A stretch of 6,152 nucleotides of DNA from Treponema sp. (GCA_031255815.1 JAIRRU010000292.1:1-6152), one strand, 5' to 3'; positions 1 through 6,055 are shown, counted from the stretch's first letter. Numbers and translations: made by a program. Notes: generated by a model from the letters alone, not told the origin.

Positions 1-266
1 TTATCCCCGGCGAGGGCGCCCCCGGGTTCCCCCCGGGGGGGGGGGGGGGGGGGCGGGGGCGGCGGCGGCGGCTCCGGGGGAGGCGCTTCCATGATATCCG
101 CCAGTTTCATTACCCGCAGGGGTTCCTCGTCAAGCGGGGGGGCGGTTCGTACCTGAAAGGCCAGGAACAGTATCAAAGCGCCGTGGGCCAGGGCAACCAG
201 AATAAAAAGCGCCAGCCGCAGGATGTTTGGCGGTATTGCCGCCTTCGGCGGCCTTGCCTTACTCAT
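1..266 (-). CDS. tonB: TonB-like energy transducer, N-terminal part (runs off the window)
   Basis: This would be the periplasm-spanning protein that passes energy from the ExbB/ExbD motor to the outer-membrane receptor of the same operon. The ATG at 266-264 overlaps the end of the upstream exbD by 8 bases. The first 88 codons are visible. They show a short basic, cytoplasmic N-terminus (residues 1-17), one membrane segment (about 16-38) containing an Ala-His-Gly (H28) that resembles the functionally important membrane histidine of TonB, and then a periplasmic stretch. That stretch becomes proline-rich from P62, with 12 consecutive prolines at 66-77. The C-terminal receptor-binding domain lies outside the window. 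In the frame as given the ORF stays open to the edge. However, a 19-base homopolymer (35-53) sits within the proline run, so the frame beyond residue 77 is uncertain: one extra base gives a TAA at 3-1 and an 88-residue product. The assignment rests on architecture and gene context, not on the diagnostic C-terminal domain. Confidence 0.8.
   Translation of the reverse strand, partial: MSKARPPKAAIPPNILRLALFILVALAHGALILFLAFQVRTAPPLDEEPLRVMKLADIMEAPPPEPPPPPPPPPPPPRGEPGGALAGD
35..53. repeat. 19-base poly-G homopolymer (poly-C on the coding strand) inside tonB
   Basis: Nineteen consecutive G residues stand on the plus strand and encode part of the polyproline linker of the TonB-like protein. Mononucleotide tracts of this length are prone to slipped-strand mispairing. 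With 19 bases the frame is open to the window edge; with 18 it is also open, in a different frame; with 20 it meets TAA at 3-1. Such tracts are also a common source of sequencing and assembly error, so the exact count should be treated with caution. Confidence 0.9.
58..72. repeat. (GGC)5 trinucleotide repeat in the tonB proline linker
   Basis: Five tandem GGC units (GCC on the coding strand) lie next to the poly-G tract and encode consecutive prolines around residues 66-70. Changes in unit number would stay in frame and only alter the length of the proline-rich linker. Confidence 0.75.
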
Positions 267-660
267 TCTTCACCACCAGGCTTACAACCCGGTACTGCAG
301 GAACTGGAGGATTGCAAGCACCCGGTTCACCGTTTCAAAAGGGGTGTCCCGGTCGGAGATGATATGGATGCGGGTATCCGGAGCGTCGCGGTATATATCG
401 TTTACCGCGTTTTCCACCGCCCCCAGCTCCGCCGGAATGCCGTCCAGATAGATCCTCCCCCCCTGGTCAATCCATATTTCAAGGTTTTTTTCCGTGCTGG
501 TCCTGCGGGCACTGTCCGCCTCGGGGTAGGCGATCTTCACTTCCCTGCGGTAGTTGATCAGGGACACGAGCATGATAAAGATGAGAAGCAGGAACGCTAC
601 ATCCGACATGGAAGAGAGGGGGATAAAAAAGTTTTTGTGTTCCCTTTGGCGCAGTTTCAC
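259..660 (-). CDS. exbD: ExbD/TolR-family biopolymer transport protein (second copy)
   Basis: This is a 133-residue inner-membrane subunit of the proton-driven motor that energises TonB, and the length is typical for ExbD. It has a short cytoplasmic N-terminus and a single membrane segment (about 19-38) opened by the family signature SSMSDVAFLLLIF. D20 is the conserved membrane aspartate that carries protons. A periplasmic domain follows and ends with the familiar SDRDTPFETVNRVLAILQ block (about 103-120). The start is GTG at 660-658, overlapping the TGA of the upstream exbD as GTGA, with a GGGGGA purine run about 7 bases upstream; this supports coupled translation. Its stop overlaps the tonB start. 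It differs clearly in sequence from the neighbouring exbD copy, so this is not a recent duplication. It could equally be named TolR-like, but the adjoining receptor and TonB favour ExbD. Confidence 0.92.
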   Translation of the reverse strand: MKLRQREHKNFFIPLSSMSDVAFLLLIFIMLVSLINYRREVKIAYPEADSARRTSTEKNLEIWIDQGGRIYLDGIPAELGAVENAVNDIYRDAPDTRIHIISDRDTPFETVNRVLAILQFLQYRVVSLVVKNE

Positions 661-1076
661 GGCGTTCCCCCGCCGGAAGGAGGATCCCCCATCACAAAGG
701 AGAAGGATTCTACTTCCAGATCCTGGGCCAGTTCCACAAAGGACACTACTTTTTGCCAGGGAGTGCGGGGATCGACGGTAAGGAGCAGCGCCAGGTTCGG
801 GCGGGCGGCGATAGCGGAACCTATCTCCGCCCTGGCGGCGGCGAGATCCCGCGCTTCCCCCTCCCGGGCAAGATCCCCCCTGCCGTCAAGATAGTAGCGA
901 AGGAGATCGTCCTTCTGCACCAGCCGCGTAGAATCCCTGGCGGGGAGGTTTAAAAGGAAACCCCGGTTAACGTTGAACCCGGCGATTACAATGAAGTAGA
1001 TGATGAGGAGAAAGGCGATATCGCTGGAGGCGCTTGAGTCTTCCGGAGCCCTTTTTTTCCGCCGTTTTATCTTCAT
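657..1076 (-). CDS. exbD: ExbD/TolR-family biopolymer transport protein (first copy)
   Basis: This is a 139-residue ExbD/TolR-type motor subunit. A strongly basic cytoplasmic N-terminus (KIKRRKKR) is followed by the signature SSDIAFLLIIYFIVIAG, in which D19 is the conserved proton-carrying aspartate at the start of the membrane segment (about 19-37). A periplasmic domain follows, containing the typical late block with VDPRTPWQKVVSFVELAQDL (about 100-119). It ends in a Gly/Pro-rich tail, PPSGGGTP, that the second copy lacks. The ATG at 1076-1074 overlaps the exbB stop (ATGA), and the gene's own TGA overlaps the next start (GTGA), so it is embedded in a coupled operon. No strong Shine-Dalgarno is visible, which fits coupling. 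ExbD acts as a dimer in the motor; two different ExbDs side by side suggest, but do not prove, a heterodimer. Confidence 0.9.
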   Translation of the reverse strand: MKIKRRKKRAPEDSSASSDIAFLLIIYFIVIAGFNVNRGFLLNLPARDSTRLVQKDDLLRYYLDGRGDLAREGEARDLAAARAEIGSAIAARPNLALLLTVDPRTPWQKVVSFVELAQDLEVESFSFVMGDPPSGGGTP

Positions 1077-1735
1077 GCCGGGCCGTCCCCGGCCCCACCG
1101 GAGCGGACGGCGAATTCGGTTATCAGTTCGGAACAGGTTTTCTCCACATCCGCGGAAAAGTTGTCCACGATGTGGGAAAAGACGGAGTGGGAAACCATGG
1201 CGACGATGGCGATGACCAGGCCGAAGACCGTGGTAATAAGGGCCTCGTAGATGCCGTTGGCGACAATCTGGGCGTTTACCTCGGTGGCTTCCGCGATGGA
1301 TTTGAAAGCGCCGATCATTCCGGATACGGTACCCAGGAATCCCGTAAGGGGGGAAAGGGAACCCAGGGCGGTAAGGAAGCTAAAGCCGTTTTCCAGGGAG
1401 TTGATACAGGAGGCCGCCTCGGTTTCCGCCGCCCGCTCCATCCGGTGTTCCCCCAGGGGGGAACGATCCAGCAGGGTTACCAGGATCCGCGCTCCCATGC
1501 GCCGCCTGGAAAGACCGTTCAGGTATTCCCTGGCTTCGGCAATCTTCCCCTCCCGGATGTAAAGCGAAAGCTTTTCCCCCATGTCGCCCATACGCAGGTT
1601 ATGGTAGGCCAGATAAACAACCCGCTCCAGGGAGATGGCCACCACCGTAACGGAAAACAGCAGGAGAGGCCACATGAAGATCCCCCCCATCCTGAAAAGT
1701 TCCAGCACTGAAAATGTCGTGTTTTGCGTTTCCAT
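1073..1735 (-). CDS. exbB: ExbB/TolQ/MotA-family proton channel protein
   Basis: This is a 220-residue inner-membrane protein that would form the pentameric ring of the TonB motor around the ExbD dimer. It has a membrane segment at about 20-42, a cytoplasmic domain (about 45-115), then two more membrane segments at about 117-145 and 163-185. The family signatures are clear: SPLTGFLGTVSGMIGAF (128-144; T136 in the position of the channel-lining threonine) and GIYEALITTVFGLVIAI (161-177). In the latter, E164 and T168/T169 match the conserved Glu and Thr of ExbB/TolQ. The ATG at 1735 is preceded by AAGGA at 1751-1747, 11 bases away. It lies 19 bp after the lipoprotein gene and overlaps exbD by 4 bases. 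TolQ is the main alternative name; the operon context with a receptor and TonB favours an ExbB role. Confidence 0.92.
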   Translation of the reverse strand: METQNTTFSVLELFRMGGIFMWPLLLFSVTVVAISLERVVYLAYHNLRMGDMGEKLSLYIREGKIAEAREYLNGLSRRRMGARILVTLLDRSPLGEHRMERAAETEAASCINSLENGFSFLTALGSLSPLTGFLGTVSGMIGAFKSIAEATEVNAQIVANGIYEALITTVFGLVIAIVAMVSHSVFSHIVDNFSADVEKTCSELITEFAVRSGGAGDGPA

Positions 1736-1754
1736 GTTTTCTGTTGTCCTTAGC

Positions 1755-2639
1755 CTAAGGGTTCGGGGAACCGGAGTATAGCTTCAGGTTTACGCTTTCT
1801 TCCTGAAGAACCCGGAATACCCTGTCCCAAGCGTATTCCAGGTAGATCCATTCTACCGTTTCTTCCCAGTCCCGTAAAAGGGCCCCCGAATTCCGGTATT
1901 CCGCCAGATCAGGGGGAAAGAGAAGCGCGGTGTATCCGGCGTTCCAGCTTACCTGTTCCGCCCTGACCCAGGGCCCGTCCTGGTCTCTAAAGGACTGGGG
2001 CCGCAGTTTCCCCCTGACAATTTCCGGAAGCAGCAGGGGCTTCCAGTATCGCTCAAAATATTCCCGGCTTGCCGGGGCGGCAGGGGGAACGCCGTCCCGG
2101 CTTTTCATCCAGCCGCCCAGGGCCTTTATCCGCTCGTAGCGCTTGCGGAGGGACGCGAGCGCCTCTTCGCCGCCAAGCCGGTTTTCCTCCAGCCGGATCT
2201 TCCCTTTCGTAATGTCAATCGCCTCAAGGGGCCCGGTGAGACGGAAAGAGGCGTCCTCCCCCCGGGGCCGGAATTCGCCCTGCCCGGACAGGGCCAGGCT
2301 GAACTGGTGCCAGCCGGAAAGGCTGCCCGCGAGGAATTCCAGGGATTCGAGGGAGAAAAAACCACGGGGATCAGGCGGGGAGGCCAGCAGTTTTACTGTG
2401 GGAAGCCCGTCAAGAAGTATTACCGCTTCCCTCCGGCCCGAACGCTCCGCTTCCCGGTATTCTATCCCCCGGCCCTCCGATCGGTAACGGAAGAGAACCT
2501 TCTCCCCCCTGCCGGAACCGTCCAGAAGGCCCCCGATCTTTTCGGTAAGAGAGGCGCATCCTGCCGGGAGGACGGCAAAGGCGAGGCAGAGTAAGAACAA
2601 CTGAAAAAAGCGGGCCCGGCCGATCCTGTTTTTCATCAT
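1755..2639 (-). CDS. Putative lipoprotein of unknown function in the TonB operon
   Basis: I do not recognise the family of this 294-residue protein. It begins with a basic n-region, a hydrophobic stretch (about 11-24) and LPAGC, with Cys28 as the likely lipidation site. The -3 residue is Pro, so the lipobox is not canonical; spirochaetal lipoboxes are known to be relaxed. After Cys28 comes a short Gly/Ser linker, then a mature domain rich in charged residues. Its first half looks beta-rich and the second half is helical and unusually rich in Trp and Tyr, ending in SGSPNP. I chose the ATG at 2639-2637 because it shares one base with the receptor stop (TGATG) and has TGGAG at 2650-2646, 6 bases upstream. 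An in-frame GTG at 2651 and a second ATG at 2636 are alternatives. Its position between receptor and motor genes suggests an accessory role in uptake, such as substrate capture or receptor assembly, but this is inference. Confidence 0.8.
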   Translation of the reverse strand: MMKNRIGRARFFQLFLLCLAFAVLPAGCASLTEKIGGLLDGSGRGEKVLFRYRSEGRGIEYREAERSGRREAVILLDGLPTVKLLASPPDPRGFFSLESLEFLAGSLSGWHQFSLALSGQGEFRPRGEDASFRLTGPLEAIDITKGKIRLEENRLGGEEALASLRKRYERIKALGGWMKSRDGVPPAAPASREYFERYWKPLLLPEIVRGKLRPQSFRDQDGPWVRAEQVSWNAGYTALLFPPDLAEYRNSGALLRDWEETVEWIYLEYAWDRVFRVLQEESVNLKLYSGSPNP

Positions 2640-5242
2640 CAGTAACTCCACTTGAAACCGAAAGACGGGATGGGAACGGGGATCTCATACGAGGCGGTAT
2701 CGTTTCCGAGATCCTCCTCTCCGGTGTAACTGTTAAAAGTGGTGTTCCCCTTGGCCTTATACACCAGGGCAAGCACGTTCTCCACCGCCAGATATATTTC
2801 GGAACTCACCTTTCCTTTCCGGTTGAAACGGTAAAGCGAGAATTTTACGTCCAGGGGCAGAGACCAGGTGCTGCGGTTATCGTTGTCCCGGTGGGAAGGG
2901 CGTTTCCATTTTTCTATGATCTGGCCGCTTTCCAGTATCTGTACCGAGTAGGATTCGGGGCTCCCGTCAATAACCGAAAGGGGCACGCCGCTTACAAAGC
3001 CAAGCCGGGCAGAGATATTGAACTGCCTTAGGGGTTTGATGTTGAGGAACAGATTGATAACGTGGAAACGGTGGAAGCCGGGATAGTACCAGGCGCCCGA
3101 AGCCGGGCCGGTTCCGTTGCCGTTGCCGTTGGAGTGGTCGGGTTCCCGGTACATGGCGTGGTTGAAGGAGTAGGAAATCCAGCCGTCCCAGTAACGGGAT
3201 TCCAGTTTTTGCAGCATAAAATCGAGACCCCAGATCCGGCCCTGCCCGTCGAAATGGTATTCCCGGTTCATGGTAGCGATGTTACCGGGGATGTAGCTGT
3301 CGATAAGATAGATGCGGTCGAAGACATGCTTGTAGTAAGCTTCAATGTTGAGGCTTAAGCCCTCGGGGAATTCAATCTTCGCGCCTGCCACGGTGCTTAC
3401 CGAGCGGTTGGGCCGCAGTTCGATGTCCCCCCCGGATCTCTCAAGAATGGAAACAACATCGCTGGTGGACGAAAAAAGGCCCGTACCGGCGCTAAGGCTA
3501 AGGGACTCGATGATCCCCCGGTTTTCCAGCACCCCGAAATCAAGGTTAAGCCGGGGGTTCAGCACCGGCGTTGAATTCAGGGAAAAACCCTCCCCCAAAA
3601 AGTAGAAGTGATCCAGCCGGAGCCCCAGTTCGGCGCCGAAGCGCCCTTTAGGGCTGCTGTACTCCATAAGGCTATAGGCCGAACTGGTGTAGCCGGAATT
3701 CTCCGTTACGGCGGAAAATTCCGCAGGATAATTAATGTAGTCGCCGTTAATATTGTACACCGAAGGGTAAAAGGGAAGCCCCTGGGCCTTCATGGAAGCT
3801 TCGATTTTATCCAGATAGGAGCCCCTTTCTTCTTCGGAACGGCTGTCGAGGTAAACGTCCTCTATCCAGCGGGTGTAAAGCTCCTGGATCCCCAGGGCGA
3901 AGAGAAAGCCGTTTCCCAGATCCCAGTCGTAATCGATCCTGCCCTGAAGGTTAATGGTTGTACCGACGGATCTTATTTTTGTTTTCGTGCCGAAAGAATA
4001 GGAATCGCCCAGGCCGGGGAAAAAACCGGGGTACTTTTGTTTGAAGCGCTCTGAAAAGGGAACGTTTACATTGTACACCGTATCCCCCAGGAGATCCTGC
4101 TGGTAGTAGCCCCAGCCCGCGGAGGATCCGATCATCATTTCCGGCCGGGGGTTCCAGGTAAGGGCGCCGGTAAGGAAAAGCTGGTGACTAAGCCAGTCGA
4201 ACTCCATATCCGATTTGCTCGTGTAGCCCTGCTCTTCGCTCTCGTTTTCGTAGAGCGCCCCCGCGCCGTCGGCGCCGAAAAATCCGGTAAAGTCCAGGGA
4301 CAGATCCTGGTTTACCCGGTAATCCGCCGTAAGGGTGCCGGTTCTGATATAGGGGGTGGTGCTCACCGCGTTGATTATCTCCAGTTCCTCAATGTGGTTC
4401 GAAAGCCCTTTCGCAGCCCAGACTATCGGATCGTAGTAGGTGATCTTTCCCATCAGCATAACCCCCCCCTTGCCGAAAAGGGGAATGGAGAGCGCCAGGT
4501 TAGTAACGCTGGTGGAAATCCCCAGTTCCAGTTCCGCGTCCGCGGAGGAGGGCCTTCGGGACTTCACCTCCAGAAGCCCGGAAATGGTGTGGCCGTAGCG
4601 GGTTGAAAAGACCCCGTGGGAAAGCTGGGCGCTCTTTACCATGCGGGGATCGAATATGGAAAAAGCGCCGCCCCAAAAGTAGGGCTCCGCAACGTAGAAG
4701 CCGTCCAGCGCGGCGATCAGATCCCCCGGGTGTCCCCCCCGGATGCTCGGCTGGGCGTTGAAAGTATTGGTATAACCCACCCCGGGGAGGAGTTTGACGG
4801 CGGTCATTACATCCTCGATAATGCCGATCTCCGCGACCCGCTCTATGTTTTTTTCCGAAAGGGCCACGCTGCGGCCGGTTCTGGTCTCGCTTACCCCGGG
4901 CCGGTCAGCCTCGAAAACCAGCTCCCGGCTTTCCAGAATCCCGGCCAGGCGCAGGCCCAGGGTAAAGCCGCTTTCCCCAGGGCCGATCACCAGCCTGCCG
5001 TTTTCGTAACCCGGATAAATCCCGTGGATTACCACCTGGCGGTCATCGGGAACCTCCACCAGGGCCCGCCCTTCCTCGTCGCAGACATACTCCTTCCCGT
5101 CCCAGGAACGGATAAGGGCGCCCTCCAGGGGGATCTCCAGATCCCTGTCCTCCACGTAGACGCTTATCTCCCGGGCGAAAAGCCGGGCGCTCAGAAAGAG
5201 AAGGGCGCAGATTTTGGGAAAAAGCCCCCGGAACTTGATCAT
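2639..5242 (-). CDS. TonB-dependent outer-membrane receptor with N-terminal carboxypeptidase-regulatory-like domain
   Basis: This 867-residue protein is the outer-membrane gated channel of the system. Residues 1-23 look like a signal peptide, with likely cleavage after LFA. Residues about 25-100 form a beta-sandwich-like extension (DLEIPLEGALIRSWDG, DEEGRALVEVP) of the CarboxypepD_reg/PEGA type found on many receptors. A candidate TonB box is RELVFEAD (106-113). The plug domain follows (about 120-230), with the hallmark run LLPGVGYTNTFNAQPSIRGG (151-170), then LDGFYVAEPYFWGG and a closing GHTISGLLEVKSRR. The rest is a long barrel with alternating strands and large aromatic/acidic loops, ending in FGFKWSY, an aromatic C-terminus usual for barrel insertion. 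The ATG at 5242 has no strong Shine-Dalgarno. It is first in the operon and its stop touches the lipoprotein start. The substrate cannot be told; I see no riboswitch or obvious Fur box upstream that would point to cobalamin or iron. Confidence 0.93.
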   Translation of the reverse strand: MIKFRGLFPKICALLFLSARLFAREISVYVEDRDLEIPLEGALIRSWDGKEYVCDEEGRALVEVPDDRQVVIHGIYPGYENGRLVIGPGESGFTLGLRLAGILESRELVFEADRPGVSETRTGRSVALSEKNIERVAEIGIIEDVMTAVKLLPGVGYTNTFNAQPSIRGGHPGDLIAALDGFYVAEPYFWGGAFSIFDPRMVKSAQLSHGVFSTRYGHTISGLLEVKSRRPSSADAELELGISTSVTNLALSIPLFGKGGVMLMGKITYYDPIVWAAKGLSNHIEELEIINAVSTTPYIRTGTLTADYRVNQDLSLDFTGFFGADGAGALYENESEEQGYTSKSDMEFDWLSHQLFLTGALTWNPRPEMMIGSSAGWGYYQQDLLGDTVYNVNVPFSERFKQKYPGFFPGLGDSYSFGTKTKIRSVGTTINLQGRIDYDWDLGNGFLFALGIQELYTRWIEDVYLDSRSEEERGSYLDKIEASMKAQGLPFYPSVYNINGDYINYPAEFSAVTENSGYTSSAYSLMEYSSPKGRFGAELGLRLDHFYFLGEGFSLNSTPVLNPRLNLDFGVLENRGIIESLSLSAGTGLFSSTSDVVSILERSGGDIELRPNRSVSTVAGAKIEFPEGLSLNIEAYYKHVFDRIYLIDSYIPGNIATMNREYHFDGQGRIWGLDFMLQKLESRYWDGWISYSFNHAMYREPDHSNGNGNGTGPASGAWYYPGFHRFHVINLFLNIKPLRQFNISARLGFVSGVPLSVIDGSPESYSVQILESGQIIEKWKRPSHRDNDNRSTWSLPLDVKFSLYRFNRKGKVSSEIYLAVENVLALVYKAKGNTTFNSYTGEEDLGNDTASYEIPVPIPSFGFKWSY
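2646..2650 (-). promoter_or_regulatory. Ribosome binding site deciding the lipoprotein start
   Basis: TGGAG on the minus strand lies inside the last codons of the receptor gene, 6 bases before the ATG at 2639. Its spacing supports that ATG, not the GTG at 2651, as the start of the lipoprotein gene. Confidence 0.6.
3114..3131. repeat. (CCGTTG)3 hexanucleotide repeat within the receptor gene
   Basis: Three exact tandem copies of CCGTTG encode the Asn-Gly repeats of SNGNGNGTG (residues about 704-712 of the receptor), in a probable loop between barrel strands. The six-base unit keeps the frame, so gain or loss of units would only change loop length. Confidence 0.8.
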
Positions 5243-5259
5243 AGCGCCAGATTAGCATA

Positions 5260-5302
5260 TCCCGGGCGGCGGGTATACCACGCGATCGGCAAATGCCCGG
5301 GA
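5260..5302. repeat. Inverted repeat flanking a candidate operon promoter
   Basis: TCCCGGGC (5260-5267) and GCCCGGGA (5295-5302) are perfect 8-base inverted repeats with a 27-base spacer. Between them lie the palindromes GGTATACC (5272-5279) and CGATCG (5283-5288). The whole is 18-60 bp before the receptor start, where an operator could sit, but the CCCGGG cores are simple GC palindromes and may be chance. Confidence 0.4.
5272..5280 (-). promoter_or_regulatory. Possible extended -10 element of the TonB operon
   Basis: TGGTATACC on the minus strand matches a TGn-TATAnn extended -10 pattern about 30 bp upstream of the receptor ATG, which would give a leader of about 23 bases. No convincing -35 box is at the right distance, so this is a weak call. 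Confidence 0.2.
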
Positions 5303-5369
5303 GGGGGCAGCTACGGGTAAACCGATTCATGCAACCGGGTTGTCGAACAAGTCTAATATAGAATTTTGC

Positions 5370-5407
5370 CGGCCCTGGAAATGCCGCGCATTTCCTTATC
5401 CGGGCCG
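5370..5407. repeat. Long imperfect inverted repeat in the divergent intergenic region
   Basis: The inner arms GGAAATGC (5377-5384) and GCATTTCC (5388-5395) are perfectly complementary over 8 bases around a 3-base centre (CGC). Outer arms CGGCCC (5370-5375) and GGGCCG (5402-5407) add 6 more pairs, separated by a 1-by-6 asymmetric internal loop. There is no T-tract on either side, so it is not a typical intrinsic terminator. A regulator binding site or an RNA stem-loop in a leader is possible. Confidence 0.55.
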
Positions 5408-5422
5408 CCAAAGCTTTGATAT

Positions 5423-5438
5423 TACCGCGCATGCGGTA
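5423..5438. repeat. Short inverted repeat upstream of the divergent gene
   Basis: TACCGC (5423-5428) and GCGGTA (5433-5438) form a 6-base perfect inverted repeat around GCAT, 40 bp before the ATG at 5478. It lies just after a TTGATA that could be a -35 box, so it could be an operator in the promoter spacer, but the matching -10 box is poor. Confidence 0.35.
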
Positions 5439-5477
5439 TCCATACAGCCGTGACCTTATGCGCAATGCTGCCTAATA

Positions 5478-5930
5478 ATGACTTTGGACGCTAATGAAGC
5501 ATACGAAATCATGACCGAAGCTCCGGTCTATTATACTACGGCCTATGAAATCCGTATCGTAAAAACCCTGTGCGCCTTTATCGCCGCCAACGGGATTATC
5601 TTCCTCTCCTTCACCCTGAACCGCTTCCAGGCCGCCGGTCTCGGCGTGATTCACGGCTATATCATGGGGATGATCCTGAGTTACCTGGTTTTCGGGATAA
5701 CCTGCAAGAAACGGAACCGCCGCATTATCATTGCCCTGGGCTGCGGTATGCTGGGGTTTCTTGCGGTCCTGGATTGGAAGTTTGAAACCGCTCTTATCCT
5801 GACTAGCTGGTTTGATGTTGTAAGTGAGGACATCGGTCGATATCCGGTCTGGTTTCCCAAGCCTCCCGGACCGGGGAAAATCCCTGTACCGTCACTCTTT
5901 ACTGGCATGAGTACGGCGGATATACGGTAG
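5478..5930 (+). CDS. Hypothetical small integral membrane protein
   Basis: I do not recognise this 150-residue protein. It has three likely membrane segments at about 27-47, 53-74 and 83-99. A basic loop, KKRNRR (77-82), lies between the second and third and should be cytoplasmic; by the positive-inside rule the N-terminus would then be cytoplasmic and the tail external. The tail (100-150) has WFDVVSED and a Pro/Gly-rich stretch, FPKPPGPGKIP, and no membrane segment. ATG 5478 is the first possible start after an in-frame TGA at 5451, but no Shine-Dalgarno is seen; an internal ATG at 5511 is an alternative with no better site. It is transcribed away from the TonB operon. The hydrophobic pattern and lack of a credible competing frame support it as a gene, but it could be a fragment. 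Confidence 0.6.
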   Translation: MTLDANEAYEIMTEAPVYYTTAYEIRIVKTLCAFIAANGIIFLSFTLNRFQAAGLGVIHGYIMGMILSYLVFGITCKKRNRRIIIALGCGMLGFLAVLDWKFETALILTSWFDVVSEDIGRYPVWFPKPPGPGKIPVPSLFTGMSTADIR

Positions 5931-6014
5931 TACGGGAAATACGGGGCATATCATGAAAGATATCTCAAAGCGGCTGTATTCTTTTCTGACCCCTTCAATC
6001 TTACCTACAATGTA

Positions 6015-6043
6015 TTGACAAACGAACCGGAATATTGTATATT
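6015..6043 (+). promoter_or_regulatory. Sigma-70-type promoter of the antitoxin gene
   Basis: TTGACA (6015-6020) is a perfect -35 box, followed by a 17-bp spacer and TATATT (6038-6043), a 5-of-6 match to the -10 consensus. Transcription should start near 6050, leaving a leader of only about 13 bases that begins at the Shine-Dalgarno sequence. This is the clearest promoter in the window. Confidence 0.85.
6031..6043. promoter_or_regulatory. Candidate autoregulatory operator over the -10 box
   Basis: AATAT (6031-6035) and ATATT (6039-6043) form an inverted repeat around TGT and cover the -10 box. TTAATTAA (6042-6049) is a second, adjoining palindrome. RelB/DinJ-family antitoxins and their toxin complexes usually repress their own promoters by binding such dyads. 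AT-rich palindromes also arise by chance, so the operator role is inferred. Confidence 0.4.
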
Positions 6044-6049
6044 AATTAA

Positions 6050-6055
6050 AGGAGG
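6050..6055 (+). promoter_or_regulatory. Strong ribosome binding site of the antitoxin gene
   Basis: AGGAGG lies 7 bases before the ATG at 6063, a near-ideal Shine-Dalgarno sequence and spacing. It fixes the start codon and implies strong translation, as expected for an antitoxin that must exceed its toxin. Confidence 0.85.

Larger units (their letters stand above)
5243..5477. other. Divergent intergenic region with several inverted repeats
   Basis: This region lies between the start of the TonB operon (minus strand) and the divergent membrane-protein gene (plus strand), so it should hold both promoters. I see no pair of -35/-10 boxes good enough to call firmly in either direction. On the minus strand TGGTATACC (5280-5272) resembles an extended -10 element about 30 bp before the receptor ATG. 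On the plus strand TTGATA (5416-5421) resembles a -35 box, but the -10 position after it is poor. No tRNA, riboswitch or terminator was recognised. Confidence 0.6.

Noticed and set aside
223..894. 223-codon plus-strand open frame
   Set aside because: It is antisense to both exbD genes, whose family motifs are clear, and its translation is a low-complexity basic sequence without recognisable features.
1034..1711. 225-codon plus-strand open frame
   Set aside because: It is antisense to the exbB gene; the Gly/Asp-rich translation is typical of a GC-rich shadow frame.
4616..5320. 234-codon plus-strand open frame
   Set aside because: It is antisense to the plug and signal-peptide region of the receptor, which is well supported by plug motifs.
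5370..5407. Intrinsic terminator
   Set aside because: The stem is strong but no run of T follows on either strand, and the position between two divergent gene starts does not call for a terminator.
5416..5444. Sigma-70 promoter for the membrane-protein gene
   Set aside because: TTGATA is a fair -35 box, but the hexamer 17 bp later (TCCATA) matches only 2 of 6 consensus bases.
5043..5465. 140-codon minus-strand frame starting upstream of the receptor
   Set aside because: It overlaps the receptor start in another frame, and its translation has no signal peptide, domain or family pattern.
5828..5956. Alternative plus-strand frame overlapping the end of the membrane-protein gene, containing YWHEYGGYTVVREIRGIS
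   Set aside because: The stretch reads like natural protein and could hint at a frameshift, but it has no start codon, is closed by an upstream TGA at 5825 and matches no family I know.
5953..6018. 21-codon plus-strand ORF (MKDISKRLYSFL...)
   Set aside because: It has no good Shine-Dalgarno, is very short, and its end overlaps the -35 box of the antitoxin promoter.
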